Positions 26,001 through 34,473 of a stretch of DNA of 64,000 bases are shown here, in pieces. The first letter of the stretch is position 1. Every line of letters begins with the position of its first letter. The notes under the pieces were generated by a model. It made no database searches and had not been told where the DNA came from. It saw nothing but the letters and a program-made list of their open reading frames with translations. Made by a program: the position numbers and the translations under genes. Source of the DNA: Helicoverpa zea (lineage: Eukaryota > Arthropoda > Insecta > Lepidoptera > Noctuidae). The stretch spans positions 10,912,001 to 10,976,000 of the forward strand of contig NC_061466.1 in NCBI RefSeq assembly GCF_022581195.2, written 5' to 3'.

Positions 26001-26737
26001 TTCGGTGGTGTTTCTTGTATACAGACCTGTAGGTCAAAGCGGATCCATCTGTGGTCTGAGCAAGATGCCTCCTTAGAGACATGCCATCCTGTGATTAGCT
26101 CCGCTACGCTCTCTGATGCGAGAGTCAGGTCTATAATTGTTTGACTTCGTCTAGTGACGAAAGTTGGTTCTGATCCAGTGTTTATTAGTGATAGGTTGGT
26201 TGTGAATAAGTAATCAAATAAGGTCTTACCCCTATCGTTGTGTGTATCCATTCCCCACAAAGGGTGGTGTGCGTTGGAGTCAGTACCGATAATCACTTCC
26301 TTCCCTTCTCTCTCGCAGTGATTCACCAGGCGGGCGAGGTCGTAGGGAGGAGGCTCCTCTGCTTCGGGCATGTATACCGAGGCGAGGGTGATCTCCATGT
26401 TTAAAGCAGGTTGCTGTATTGAGATGGCAGATTGGTCTCTGCAACAGAAATCTGATAAAAACTGTGTTTTTATGTTTTTTGTTGTATAGATGCACGCCCT
26501 GGGATGGTCGTGATGTATGTCTACGTGAATCTTACCTCCAAGATTGGAGAGTCCTCTGATTTGGCCGGCCCTGACCCACGGCTCCTGGATTAGGGCAATG
26601 GCCGTGTGTTGAACCTCCAACCATTTGCGCAGCTGAGCCGTCGCGGTTTGGCTGTGGTGGAGGTTTGCTTGGAGGATTTTAATTGTCGACGAAGAAGGGG
26701 ACGCCATCGCAGATTGCGCCCTCCTCGTCTCCTCCAA
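23087..26737 (-). CDS. Retrotransposon ORF2: endonuclease, reverse transcriptase, RNase H
   Basis: 1216 aa. Residues ~20-235 form an apurinic-type endonuclease: QANLHHS (N25), QEPW (E52), GTDSNAHH (D153, N155), IIDLTLAS (D203) and the terminal SDHRWI (D228, H229). Reverse transcriptase spans ~450-760 with YRPISL, FIDIEGAFD (D596), GCPQGGVLSPLLW and YADD (682-685). RNase H spans ~940-1065 with catalytic candidates D947 (FTDGS), E982, D1008 and D1057. A C-x2-C-x8-H-x4-C knuckle lies at C1161, C1164, H1173, C1178. All key residues are present and there is no stop or frameshift. The protein should nick target DNA, prime from the nick and copy its own RNA. The first ATG (26737) lies inside ORF1; a second, at codon 11, is an alternative start. 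It is in the +1 frame relative to ORF1. Confidence 0.95.
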   Translation of the reverse strand: MEETRRAQSAMASPSSSTIKILQANLHHSQTATAQLRKWLEVQHTAIALIQEPWVRAGQIRGLSNLGGKIHVDIHHDHPRACIYTTKNIKTQFLSDFCCRDQSAISIQQPALNMEITLASVYMPEAEEPPPYDLARLVNHCEREGKEVIIGTDSNAHHPLWGMDTHNDRGKTLFDYLFTTNLSLINTGSEPTFVTRRSQTIIDLTLASESVAELITGWHVSKEASCSDHRWIRFDLQVCIQETPPKRNPRNTDRATYTRTLSTKLAQLGDPTNYVDTEQIDEQVSYLTQSMIDSYQTACPETAYQKTPGKQPWWGAELERRRKQVRKTLNRAMNTCADEDWDDYKAAKSRYKKCIRFRSTRGWRKFCGNIESCQQANRVRKILAQQNTPGLGTLRKPDNTHTTSPEETKRVLIETHFPGCVFTQNVEWHEVTQTPTEEDWSYAQKIVTMEKLHWAIQSFHPYKAAGPDGIFPALLQWGGPYISYRLLRLMRACLAFRYVPKKWREVKVVFIPKPGKGDYTSAKSYRPISLTSFALKTLERLCERELRDGALRNNPLHPNQHAYSSGKSTESALHLVVSRIEEAIEQKGICLGTFIDIEGAFDKTNFVSITTSLLRHRVNPMLTDWITNMLSKRVVRFEDDDKSALIARGCPQGGVLSPLLWNLVINDLITKLNANHDYTIGYADDLAILISGKVTDTICNLTQQALRIVEQWCREFDLSVNPTKTELVMFTNKRTLGPYKLPKLFNTELKLSNEVKYLGVTLDSKLKWSNHIDNKVNRASITFWQCKKMIGKKWGLSPKIILWLYKTVIRPMITYGALVWWPKTDQTTVANKLARVQRQACMAATGGMRTTPTAALEAMLGLPPLNLFAQQEAAMTALRLKTLNLWSKLPTKHTTILNNLYADFPIMQAINDRIPKVFIFDKKYRIQLFEDHRYEGHNPKELRIFTDGSKTSTGTGSGIFSEDLNIHIFTPLGVHNTVFQAECIGISLAAEAVIKREVTGHSIRILSDSMAVIQALSKHCANSGLIHECHQRLNKVGSLNNITIQWIKGHSGSRGNDAADELARRGSDQTAVGPEPILPLPFGHLRTLVRQRTRHKHNHLWTNHSACRQAKMALPTINDRLTKQLMGLSKQNLRKFTAVLTGHGSFNKHLYVIGVTDSPLCRACMGEEETAAHVLLDCPETAIYRAKYFGNPGTIQEIVSRIKPLLAFLEELGWIE

Positions 26738-28445
26738 GCTGTAGCCCGGCCAGCAGGTCCCCGGACTCGACTTCGTCCCCCTCCAGGTCTGAACCCGTCA
26801 GAAGGGCTTCTTCCGGGTCGTCGTCCTGTGAGGGGACGGTTGCGGGTACGGGCACCGCAGGGCCCTCGGTGGGGCCAGCGCCCTCGCTGGTCGTGGTACT
26901 TGTGCCAGGCTGTTTCTGGATGGTGAAAGTGGCGGGGTCCCATCCCGGCGGAGTATCGGCAAACTTGCCGTTGTGACCCTGGAATTTCACGTACACCGCA
27001 CCCAGCCCGAAGGCGAGGCGGCGCCCGGACTTCATCAGGGTCGCGATTTGTTCCTCCGGGATTCCCACCACCACAAAGCTGGCGCCTTGCTGCTTCTCCT
27101 GTCTTTGGAGCACCCACCTGTCGACCGCGATCTGCGGGTTCTGGTATGCCAGAATCCGCCCGATGTCTCGCGAGTCGGTGATGGCCCCCTGTTCATTAGG
27201 GATCAGGATGCCACACCTGATCCTTCGTGTAATTTCCGACTGGCTCTTGATGATCAGCTGGTGGCCGGTTGAAAGGGCCAAGTCGGCGATGGTTTTTTGA
27301 AGCCATGTCAAAGTGTGGTCGTTGGAGCACCACAGCTTCAGGACGCCTTCTGTGTAAACCGGCTTACCACTAAAAGCTGGCCCCGGTTGTTTGTTGTTCG
27401 GGGACCATGCCTCCTTTAGGATGGTCTTCTGTATCCCCGTCAGTATCGTGTCCGCTACGTCCTTTGTTAGGATCCCGGTGTGGCCGCATGTAACTGCGAT
27501 GCACAGGGACTCCTTGGTTGCTTGAGCGTAGCTTACCCGAGGAGTGGCCCGCTTGGACGGGTCCAGGCACTGTCGTTTGCGCTTCCCACGGGGCGAAAGT
27601 GTCTCGTTCAGAGCGCGTTTGGCAGCTGTCTGTACCTCACCTGCAGGGCTTATTGTTTCGTCCCCTTCCTTCACCGGCCTGCCGGCCCCCGCGCCCGGCG
27701 GACGACCACTCGGTCCAGGTCGGCTTTCGCCTGCCTGGGCCTGTGTACGCCCACCGGCACAGAAGCATGGCTGGCCGGAGGTTGGGGCAGCGGGTAGAGC
27801 TGGTGTGTCGGGCGCGGCGTTCGCGTTCATGCGCGCTCGCCTGCGCTGGCGTGGGTTGATCTTCCTCTTCTTGGAGCTCACGCCATGTTGGTTTTGGTTA
27901 GGGCGTTGGGGTTGTGGAGTTTGTTTCCCCTTGCCCTTGCGTTTTTGCACCTGCCATGCGGAGGAGAAGTAGTCCTCAGTCCGGGTTACCGTATCCGCGT
28001 TGACGGAGGCAGATGGCCCGGAGGTGCCGGCATGTGGAGCAATTTGCTCGGTGTGCTGTGTTATGTGAGGACCGCCGAGGGGGTGAGCCGCCGACGGAAC
28101 CGTCACGGGGGTGCTTGGGTCGGTACTGGTTTTACCCGTACCTATAACCCTCGCCCTGTTTGTGGAGTCGGTACCAGCTTTACCTGGTCCCTTCCTCCTG
28201 CTTTGACGTTTGGTCTTCGGCACGGTTCTCGCCATGCCTGGACCTTTGTCGCATTTGCCCACGGGGGCAGAATGCGCGGTGTTCGCGCAGGTCGTAGGAG
28301 TGTCGTCGGCTTTCGCTGACTCCACCCTTACGCCGGTAAAATTTATTTTATTGTTATCCATATTTTTGATTATTTTAGTTTCATCTACCGAGCTCCCACC
28401 CTCCATGGAGCCCGCAACTGGGAGCGCCCTACTGAAGGTAGGCAC
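26679..28445 (-). CDS. Retrotransposon ORF1: gag-like RNA-binding protein
   Basis: 588 aa, the nucleocapsid-like partner that would bind element RNA into a particle. Residues 1-300 are low-complexity, rich in Pro, Ala, Gly, Thr and basic patches (for example KKRKINPRQRRRAR, 192-205), suggesting nucleic-acid binding or nuclear targeting. Residues ~300-490 form a compact region (YAQATKESLCIAV, TLTWLQ, LAYQNPQIAVDRW) that resembles the DUF4780 domain found in insect retroelement proteins; this is my recognition and needs a profile search. The last ~70 residues are strongly acidic. I see none of the CCHC zinc knuckles usual in R1 or Jockey ORF1 proteins. The start at 28445 is the first ATG in frame; M14 is an alternative. 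The stop lies 59 nt inside ORF2. Confidence 0.88.
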   Translation of the reverse strand: MPTFSRALPVAGSMEGGSSVDETKIIKNMDNNKINFTGVRVESAKADDTPTTCANTAHSAPVGKCDKGPGMARTVPKTKRQSRRKGPGKAGTDSTNRARVIGTGKTSTDPSTPVTVPSAAHPLGGPHITQHTEQIAPHAGTSGPSASVNADTVTRTEDYFSSAWQVQKRKGKGKQTPQPQRPNQNQHGVSSKKRKINPRQRRRARMNANAAPDTPALPAAPTSGQPCFCAGGRTQAQAGESRPGPSGRPPGAGAGRPVKEGDETISPAGEVQTAAKRALNETLSPRGKRKRQCLDPSKRATPRVSYAQATKESLCIAVTCGHTGILTKDVADTILTGIQKTILKEAWSPNNKQPGPAFSGKPVYTEGVLKLWCSNDHTLTWLQKTIADLALSTGHQLIIKSQSEITRRIRCGILIPNEQGAITDSRDIGRILAYQNPQIAVDRWVLQRQEKQQGASFVVVGIPEEQIATLMKSGRRLAFGLGAVYVKFQGHNGKFADTPPGWDPATFTIQKQPGTSTTTSEGAGPTEGPAVPVPATVPSQDDDPEEALLTGSDLEGDEVESGDLLAGLQLGGDEEGAICDGVPFFVDN

Positions 28446-29182
28446 GCTAGGACTACCCGGTAGATATAGGAACGCGAGGCTGGCTTACAGTGCGACATCG
28501 GGCACTCGATCAGGCTGGAGTCTGGAGCAGAAAGTCCCGACTTCCAACCTTCACTTGCACCGTCAGCATGACCTTCACCACCGCTACGGCCGCCCAAGGA
28601 CGGCTTTCGCGGACCCCACGTCCCTCGCCTGTGGCCCTCTGACGGGACACGATTGGCCATTTCCCTAACCCATGGCTCTAAGGTAGGGCAACCGTTTCGC
28701 GTGAAATCCAGACCAAAGGGGGCGTGTTGCCGCACGGACGCATTACCGCCAGCGCCGCTTGGCTCAACCCCCCAGGATTCCTTCATCCCCACTTACGGCG
28801 CTCGACTGCGCAGGTCCTAGCGCAGGTGACTGTTTACTCCTACCCGCCATCATCAGAGAATAAGTGATGGACGGGCCCGCAACCACTTAGTCACAAGGAT
28901 CACGGTAAGGAGTGGAGTTGGATTGTGGAGGGGTTGGGGGAAAAACTGGGAAAGGGTTAGGAGTTTGACTGGGGTTGGAAGTGACTGTATGTGCGAGGGA
29001 TGGGTATGTGCGCTGTGCACACGACAGGACTTTGAAGGGGTGGGATGGGGGAGAAGCAGCTCTTAGCATAGGCAGGAGGGCGAGACCGAAGTCTTCCCTG
29101 CGACCTAAGGTCCCGGGTGACGCCGGTGTTACAGGCTCGAACTGTACCACGCACTTGGAGGCGGCTGGGGAGAACGTCACCC
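28446..29182 (-). promoter_or_regulatory. Retrotransposon 5' UTR with presumed internal promoter
   Basis: About 740 GC-rich bases lie between the 5' target duplication and the ORF1 ATG. Non-LTR elements of this group normally carry an internal promoter at the very 5' end. I cannot point to a certain initiator or downstream element, so that role is inferred from position. The short frames here on either strand show no domain. Confidence 0.55.
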
Positions 29183-29675
29183 GCTTATTAGCATTGTTAT
29201 TTGACTATTATTCCGTCTAACAAACTTTTCACTACGTCTAAACTTTAATTTTGCCGACTTACTGCGACCATTGCGCCATCGAGGTCGTCGAAATTAATAT
29301 ATTTTTTCAAACTTTTGATAACTCCTTTCTCAATAGATCTTTTCAAGAGACTCGCACTACTACCACAGATTATATAATAGTTACTACTACTAAGAACAGG
29401 CTTGTCGCTTTTTACTCAAGGACAGGGCTCCCAAACTGTGCATCGCATCGGCCTGGGGGACGGACGGAAACTGACGAAAAGTTTCTCAAGTAGACGTATA
29501 AATTATAAATTTAAAAAAACCCCTGACCCAAAAAAAATACGCAATTAAACCCTATAAAAAGCAAAAAATAACTTTAAACACTACGTAAGTACCAACTAAA
29601 GCATGTCAGACTAAATAAAATTTTGTCGTGTCGGGGGACCGCTTTAATTGATTAGCCTAACGTTAGAAGTAATTA

Positions 29676-29978
29676 AGTCGTGGTGGCCTAGTGGGTAAAG
29701 AACCAACCTTTCGAGTATGAGGGTGTGGGTTCGATTCCAGGGTCAGGCAAGTACCAATGCAACTTTTCTAAGTTTGTATGTACTTTCTAAGTATACTTAG
29801 ACACCAATGGCTGATAAAAAGGTGAAGGAAAACATCTTGAGGAAACCTGGACTATAAAGTCTGAAATCACCAACCCGCATAGAGCAAGCGTGGTGATTAA
29901 TGCTCAATCCTTCTCCATGTGAGAGGAGGCCTGTGCCCAGCAGTGGGACGATAAAAAGGCTGTAACTGTAACAGTAAC
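29676..29978 (+). mobile_element. Complete tRNA-derived SINE, ~303 bp
   Basis: The head has an RNA polymerase III box A ('tggcctagtgg', 29684-29694) and box B ('ggttcgattcc', 29728-29738). A body follows, then the block 'gaggcctgtgcccagcag' and a tail of about three TAACAG-type units. It is flanked by the 11-bp duplication 'agaagtaatta' (29665-29675 and 29979-29989). It would be transcribed by polymerase III and mobilised by a LINE's proteins. It sits inside the spacer of a foldback repeat; the paralogous copy near 33435 lacks it and shows the unduplicated target, which proves the insertion and its ends. Confidence 0.93.
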
Positions 29979-30868
29979 AGAAGTAATTATAACTACTACA
30001 TTATATATACTACTTATAACTTTGTATATAATTGTGTTTAGATACGTGTTTTTTATACGAGTGTTGTAATTAGGTAGGTATCATTTGATTTATATAAGTA
30101 TTTTTAAAGGTAAAAAGCGGTCCCCCGACACGTCAAAATTTTATTTAGTCTGACATGCTTTAGTTGGTACTTACGTAGTGTTTAAAGTTATTTTTTGCTT
30201 TTTATAGGGTTTAATTGCGTATTTTTTTTGGGTCGGGGTTTTTTTTAAATTTATAATTTAATTTTATTTCATGCTTTTTGAAGGAGCTCCTTAATTTTTC
30301 CTTCCTTCATTTAATTTCTTTTATTTTAAGATGGGGTCGCTATATGCGATCACGGCCAAAGGAAGCTGTTTAACAATCCTCATGACAAACTGGCTCTGGG
30401 AGAATTGCACAGATTGAGAATCAATAAAGATTAACTTTTGGTCATTCTAGATTTTCAGCAAAAATATTCATTCCGGCATTCCAGGGTTTCATCCGTCACA
30501 TCCCATTTCCAGCATCAGGTTCTCGTCAATTAGAATCATGAAGAGAACTAGTCAAGACAAATTCAACGAGCCCAAACTCGATGCGTTTACTAAAAGGCAG
30601 TTCAGGGTTATGTCTCCTATCTTCGTGCCCTAACAGCAGACCAGCTCAGTGGTTCCAGAAGACATTAGTGTTTCAAGTTTCAGATCCCACATATGCTTGC
30701 AAGTAAACTGAGCGTGTAACATTCCTATCACACCTATCAAACGAGCTGATGACCTTGAAGACCTGAACCGATTTCCACCAAACATAGCTAAGAACACTCC
30801 GAATGACATTCCTTTCAAACAAAAAAAACCGCATTACAATCGGATTATCCGTTTGGGAGCTACGATGC

Positions 30869-30871
<3 letters not shown>

Positions 30872-30904
<33 letters not shown>
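30872..30904 (+). repeat. (CA)n microsatellite in composite repeat copy 1
   Basis: About 16 CA units lie between 'cgatgccacata' and 'gacacgtcaaac'. The homologous run in copy 2 is longer (34368-34419) and is followed by GA units, showing length drift of one ancestral microsatellite. Confidence 0.9.
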
Positions 30905-30910
<6 letters not shown>

Positions 30911-30955
30911 TCAAACTTATAACACCCCGTCGTTTTTGCGTCGGGGGTTAATAAA

Positions 30956-33262
30956 GAATGTATGGTAATATTGTCATTTACCACCTCGCTCCTTTGACAA
31001 ATTGATGATGTATTTTATTTACCACAGATGGAGCTACTTTAACCTTGGCTAAACAAAATTTTCATATTTTTTTTTTTCTTCCGAGGTTACTTATAAAGGT
31101 GTGATTTTCTGTGTAAAGATTAATAATAGGCCGATCAACTAATATAAGTACAACATTCAAATGTACAGTTTTGACAAATAGATTGCGTGTCGTAATATTT
31201 TACATCTTGAATTCACAAAATTAATCATATCTTTTGATAGAGTGAATCGATTTCGATGAAACAAAAACTAAGTAATACCCCAAGTTACGTAGAGTTTTTG
31301 TATATAAGCATTGTCTGCATTTAATTCGTAGATTTTACGTGAATCGCGAACAAACAAACAAATAAACAGACAAACAGACAAAAATGACAAAAATGATGGA
31401 AATGGGTTCTGTTAGTTATCCTTTAACATGCTGGCTATTTTTTTTGTCAATTTCTTCAATGTACAAAAATTACTTTTCTACAGATTTATTATATGTATAG
31501 ATTCCAATAAAGTATATGTAAGTTACGAGCACCAGGCAATATAGAGGTGATTCAATGTTTGCATGCATCGATCTAGGAAAAATAAAATACCAGAAAAGAC
31601 GTAGACTTTTCCAAGCAACAGTTACAATGCTTGCCAGCGAAACAAATCTCTGAATGTCCCATATACATTGCGCGCAACGTTCAGCCAAGGATAAAGGCAA
31701 TAAATAGTAACTAGGCAATACATTAGGTCGTTTAGCGTCCATAACTCGCCGGCGACCGGCTAATCCCGAAGATTGCGCCATCGACGCACCAATCTCGCTG
31801 TAAATTATTCGCTCACCGTTTGACAATGGATTGCGACTGGCCATGTGTTTTGTATAGAATCCAGTTACTCACTTGTTTTTTCAGCTATTTTGACGTGCAG
31901 TGAAGCTTGGAAAAATACTATCGCTTTATATTTTTTTAACAAATCCATTCGGGATTTGTAAACCAAAAAAAATGTATCCAACAGTCCAGTCCATACGCAT
32001 GAATATTTTTTAGAGGACGCAAACATAATAAATGATAACTTTATACAGAGCCACTAATCTACAAAACCAAAATGTATCTAATCTTATCCAAAATCAGCAA
32101 CGATAATAGAACAGCAATTAAAATTGGCAAGCAGTGATAGTGGAAGGCAGTGTCACGCTTCGTCATTTCGCTGGCGTCACGTCACGGCGGTGTTTGGTCA
32201 CGCGACACGGCGTGACGTGTTTGCGCGTCGCCCACACGTCGCCGTGTCGACTGTCCGACGCACGCGACTGAGCCCGCTGTATAAAACGCAAGGGATGTAA
32301 CAGACAATGGTATGGAAGTGACGGTTATTTGTTTTATTCTATGTGGAGGCTTTTGTAGGTCTTGTTTATGGTGGGTTTTATGTGTAAATGTTGCTGTTGT
32401 TTGTTGTCACTGTTTTGGAGGTGTATGTTGAAGAAAAAGAAAGGCTTATTCCATTTTTTCCTGTTATTAAATTATTTTAATTTTGCTGTATAGGACTAGA
32501 TCGATACTTAAATAATTAAGAATAATCTTTTCCCGATAGGGTGTATGCTTATGAGTTTCCAAAAATCTTTGACTGTCTCCTATAGTGTTAATATTATTTT
32601 ATCTCCGCAATTAGTCGCCGATATATAAATACCTATACTACGTCTTGTTTGCATACATAGTGCCAACTGACCATAGCATAGTGTATAGATTCTATACACT
32701 TTACTATAGATGCACCATCGGCCTTCATGCATTCAACAGCAGATATCGGTTAGTACTAAATCTACAACATCAAGTAAGTACTTCTAAAATGAATACCGAG
32801 AGAGCATTACAAAGTAATGGTTTCCAATCACAGGATTATAGTGATATTGGAATGTAATTCTTGGTTGAAGTGATTGATAGTGATCATTCGTTGGATTACT
32901 TCCCGGTCGCAGCAAATCATGAAGTAATCTGTATCGATGAGAACATATTATTGGATTGTGGAATTACATTGTATAACGAATAAACGTTTGTTCTCCACTT
33001 GTATTTGTATTTACGGGTATATTGGAATTGTGTTGTATCTAACTGTTGCGGTCAAAAGTGAAATGTGAATATGAAAACACTTCCTAAAATTTCGACAATT
33101 CGAATCACAGTATGGGAATACTGTTTGAAGTTATCTATGCTTTTATTTATTTAGAACAAACTATTGTTGTTATACTTCCAAACAAGAAGATTTATTGTCA
33201 ATATAGATTTAGCAGTACAGCTTACAGGTTTACTGATTGACTTATTTACTGACAAGAGTAAA
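30956..33262. other. DNA between the composite repeats; GC-rich block inside
   Basis: This 2.3-kb interval has no recognised gene. A CpG-rich block lies at about 32130-32290 in otherwise AT-rich DNA. The minus-strand frame at 31470-31844 (124 codons) and the plus-strand frame at 32645-32857 show no domain, and I do not call them genes. Confidence 0.45.
32130..32310 (+). promoter_or_regulatory. Candidate promoter: CpG-rich block with TATA box
   Basis: A CpG-dense segment with several 'cgtcacg', 'gtgacgt' and 'cacgcgac' motifs ends in a TATAAAA at 32280-32286, followed by 'aagggatgtaacagacaatg'. TGACGT-like sequences resemble CREB/ATF-type sites. The arrangement of a CpG cluster directly upstream of a TATA box suits an insect promoter, but no coding exon can be assigned downstream. 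A simple-sequence origin remains possible. Confidence 0.35.
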
Positions 33263-34363
33263 AATTAAAAAAACCCCCGACCCAAAAAAAAGCACGCAAT
33301 TATTATGACAAAAGGTTAAAAAGGCTAAACCCTATAAAAAGCAAAAAATAACTTTTAACACTAACGAAAGCATGTCAGACTAAACTAAATTTTGTCGTGT
33401 CGGGGGACCGCTCTAATTTATTAGCCTAACGTTAGAAGTAATCATATACTACCACATTACATATACTTCTTATAACTTTTTATACAATTTTGTTTAGATA
33501 CGTGTTTTTTTTTATACGAATGTTGTAATTAGGTAGGTATCATTTGATTTATGTAAGTATTTTTAAAGGTAAAAAGCGGTCCCCCGACACGTCAAAATTT
33601 AGTTTAGTCTGACATGCTTTAGTTGGTACTTACGTAGTGTTAAAAGTTATTTTTTGCTTTTTATAAGGTTTAGCGTTTTTAACCTTATGTCATAATAATT
33701 GCGTGCTTTTTTTTGGGTCGGGGGTTTTTTAAATTTATAATTTAATTTTATTTCATGCTTTTTGAAGGAGCTCCTTAATTTTTCCTTCTTTCATTTAATT
33801 TCTTTTATTTTAAGATGGGGTCGCTATATGCGATCTCGGCCAAAAGAAGCTGTTTAACAATCCTCATGACAAACCAGCTCTGGGAGAATTGCACAGATTG
33901 AGAAACAACAAAGATTAACCTTTGGTCATTCTAGATTTTCAGCAAAAATATAAATCGGTTTATCCGTTTCATTCCGGCATTCCAGGGTTTCATCCGCCAC
34001 ATCCCATTTCCAGCATCAGGTTCTCGTCAATCAGAAACATGAAGAGAACTCGTCAAGACAAATTCAACGAGCCCAAACTCGATGGGTTTACTAAACGGCA
34101 GTTCAGGGTTACGTCTCCTATCTTCGTGTCCTAACAGCAGACCAGCTCAGTGGTTCCAGAAGACATTAGTATTTCAAATTTCAGATCCCACATATGCTTG
34201 CAAGTAAACTGAGCGTGTAACATTCCTATCACACCTAACAAACGAGCTGATGACCTTGAACCGATTTCCACCAAACATAGCTAAGGACACTCCCGAATGA
34301 CATTCCATTCAAACAAAAAAAAAACGCATTACAATCGGATCATCCGTTTGGGAGCTACGATGC

Positions 34364-34422
<59 letters not shown>

Positions 34423-34473
34423 AGAGACACGTCAAACTTATAACACCCCGTCGTTTTTGCGTCGGGGGTTAAA
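33263..34473 (+). mobile_element. Composite foldback repeat, copy 2 (empty SINE site)
   Basis: Same plan as 29501-30955: left arm about 33263-33413, right arm about 33573-33737, then the ~700-bp right part. Both arms carry an extra ~24-bp segment that both arms of copy 1 lack, next to 'cacgcaattattatgac'. The left arm has lost about 11 bases that the right arm keeps. The spacer reads 'gttagaagtaatcatatac', the unoccupied form of the SINE target in copy 1. The 70-codon frame at 33922-34134 is not a recognised protein. Confidence 0.72.
34368..34419 (+). repeat. (CA)n microsatellite in composite repeat copy 2
   Basis: About 25 CA units followed by three GA units, at the position homologous to 30872-30904 but longer. 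Confidence 0.9.

Larger units (their letters stand above)
23000..29182 (-). mobile_element. Complete non-LTR retrotransposon (LINE), ~6.2 kb
   Basis: This is a minus-strand element with, in order, a ~740-bp 5' region, ORF1, ORF2 overlapping it by 59 nt, an 87-bp 3' region and a short simple-repeat tail. Both reading frames are uninterrupted and a perfect 13-bp duplication flanks it, so it appears full length and recently inserted. An apurinic-like endonuclease, reverse transcriptase, RNase H and C-terminal CCHC in one ORF2 place it in the broad I/LOA/R1/Jockey group. RNase H favours the I- or LOA-like side, but I cannot fix the clade. The element is distinctly GC-rich, especially ORF1 and the 5' region, against an AT-rich surround. 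Confidence 0.93.
22987..29195 (-). repeat. 13-bp target-site duplication around the retrotransposon
   Basis: The 13-mer 'gcttattagcatt' occurs at 22987-22999, just beyond the element's 3' tail, and again at 29183-29195, just beyond its 5' end. A perfect duplication of this size is the usual footprint of target-primed reverse transcription. It fixes both ends of the insertion to within a base or two. Confidence 0.9.
29501..30955 (+). mobile_element. Composite foldback repeat, copy 1 (interrupted by a SINE)
   Basis: The left arm (about 29501-29643) and right arm (about 30115-30260) are inverted copies of ~145 bp that begin with 'aacccctgaccc' and end near 'tcgggggaccgc'. To the right follows ~700 bp that ends in a (CA)n run and then 'ccccgtcgtttttgcgtcgg' before ggttaa. 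That last end, read backwards, again begins 'aacccccgac.caaaaa', resembling the arm ends. The whole unit recurs in the same orientation at 33263-34473. The class is not certain: the foldback arms suggest a DNA element, while the right-hand part is a well-known lepidopteran repeat end. Confidence 0.72.

Noticed and set aside
26590..28792. Several long open frames on both strands around ORF1 (for example 27885-28319 plus, 28385-28792 minus, 26590-27117 minus)
   Set aside because: They overlap retrotransposon ORF1 or its 5' region in other frames. High GC content lowers stop frequency, and none has a recognisable domain.
29684..29738. A functional tRNA gene
   Set aside because: Boxes A and B are present, but no acceptor-stem pairing or anticodon arm is convincing, and the sequence continues into a SINE body with its own target duplication. 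The same applies at 55153-55198.
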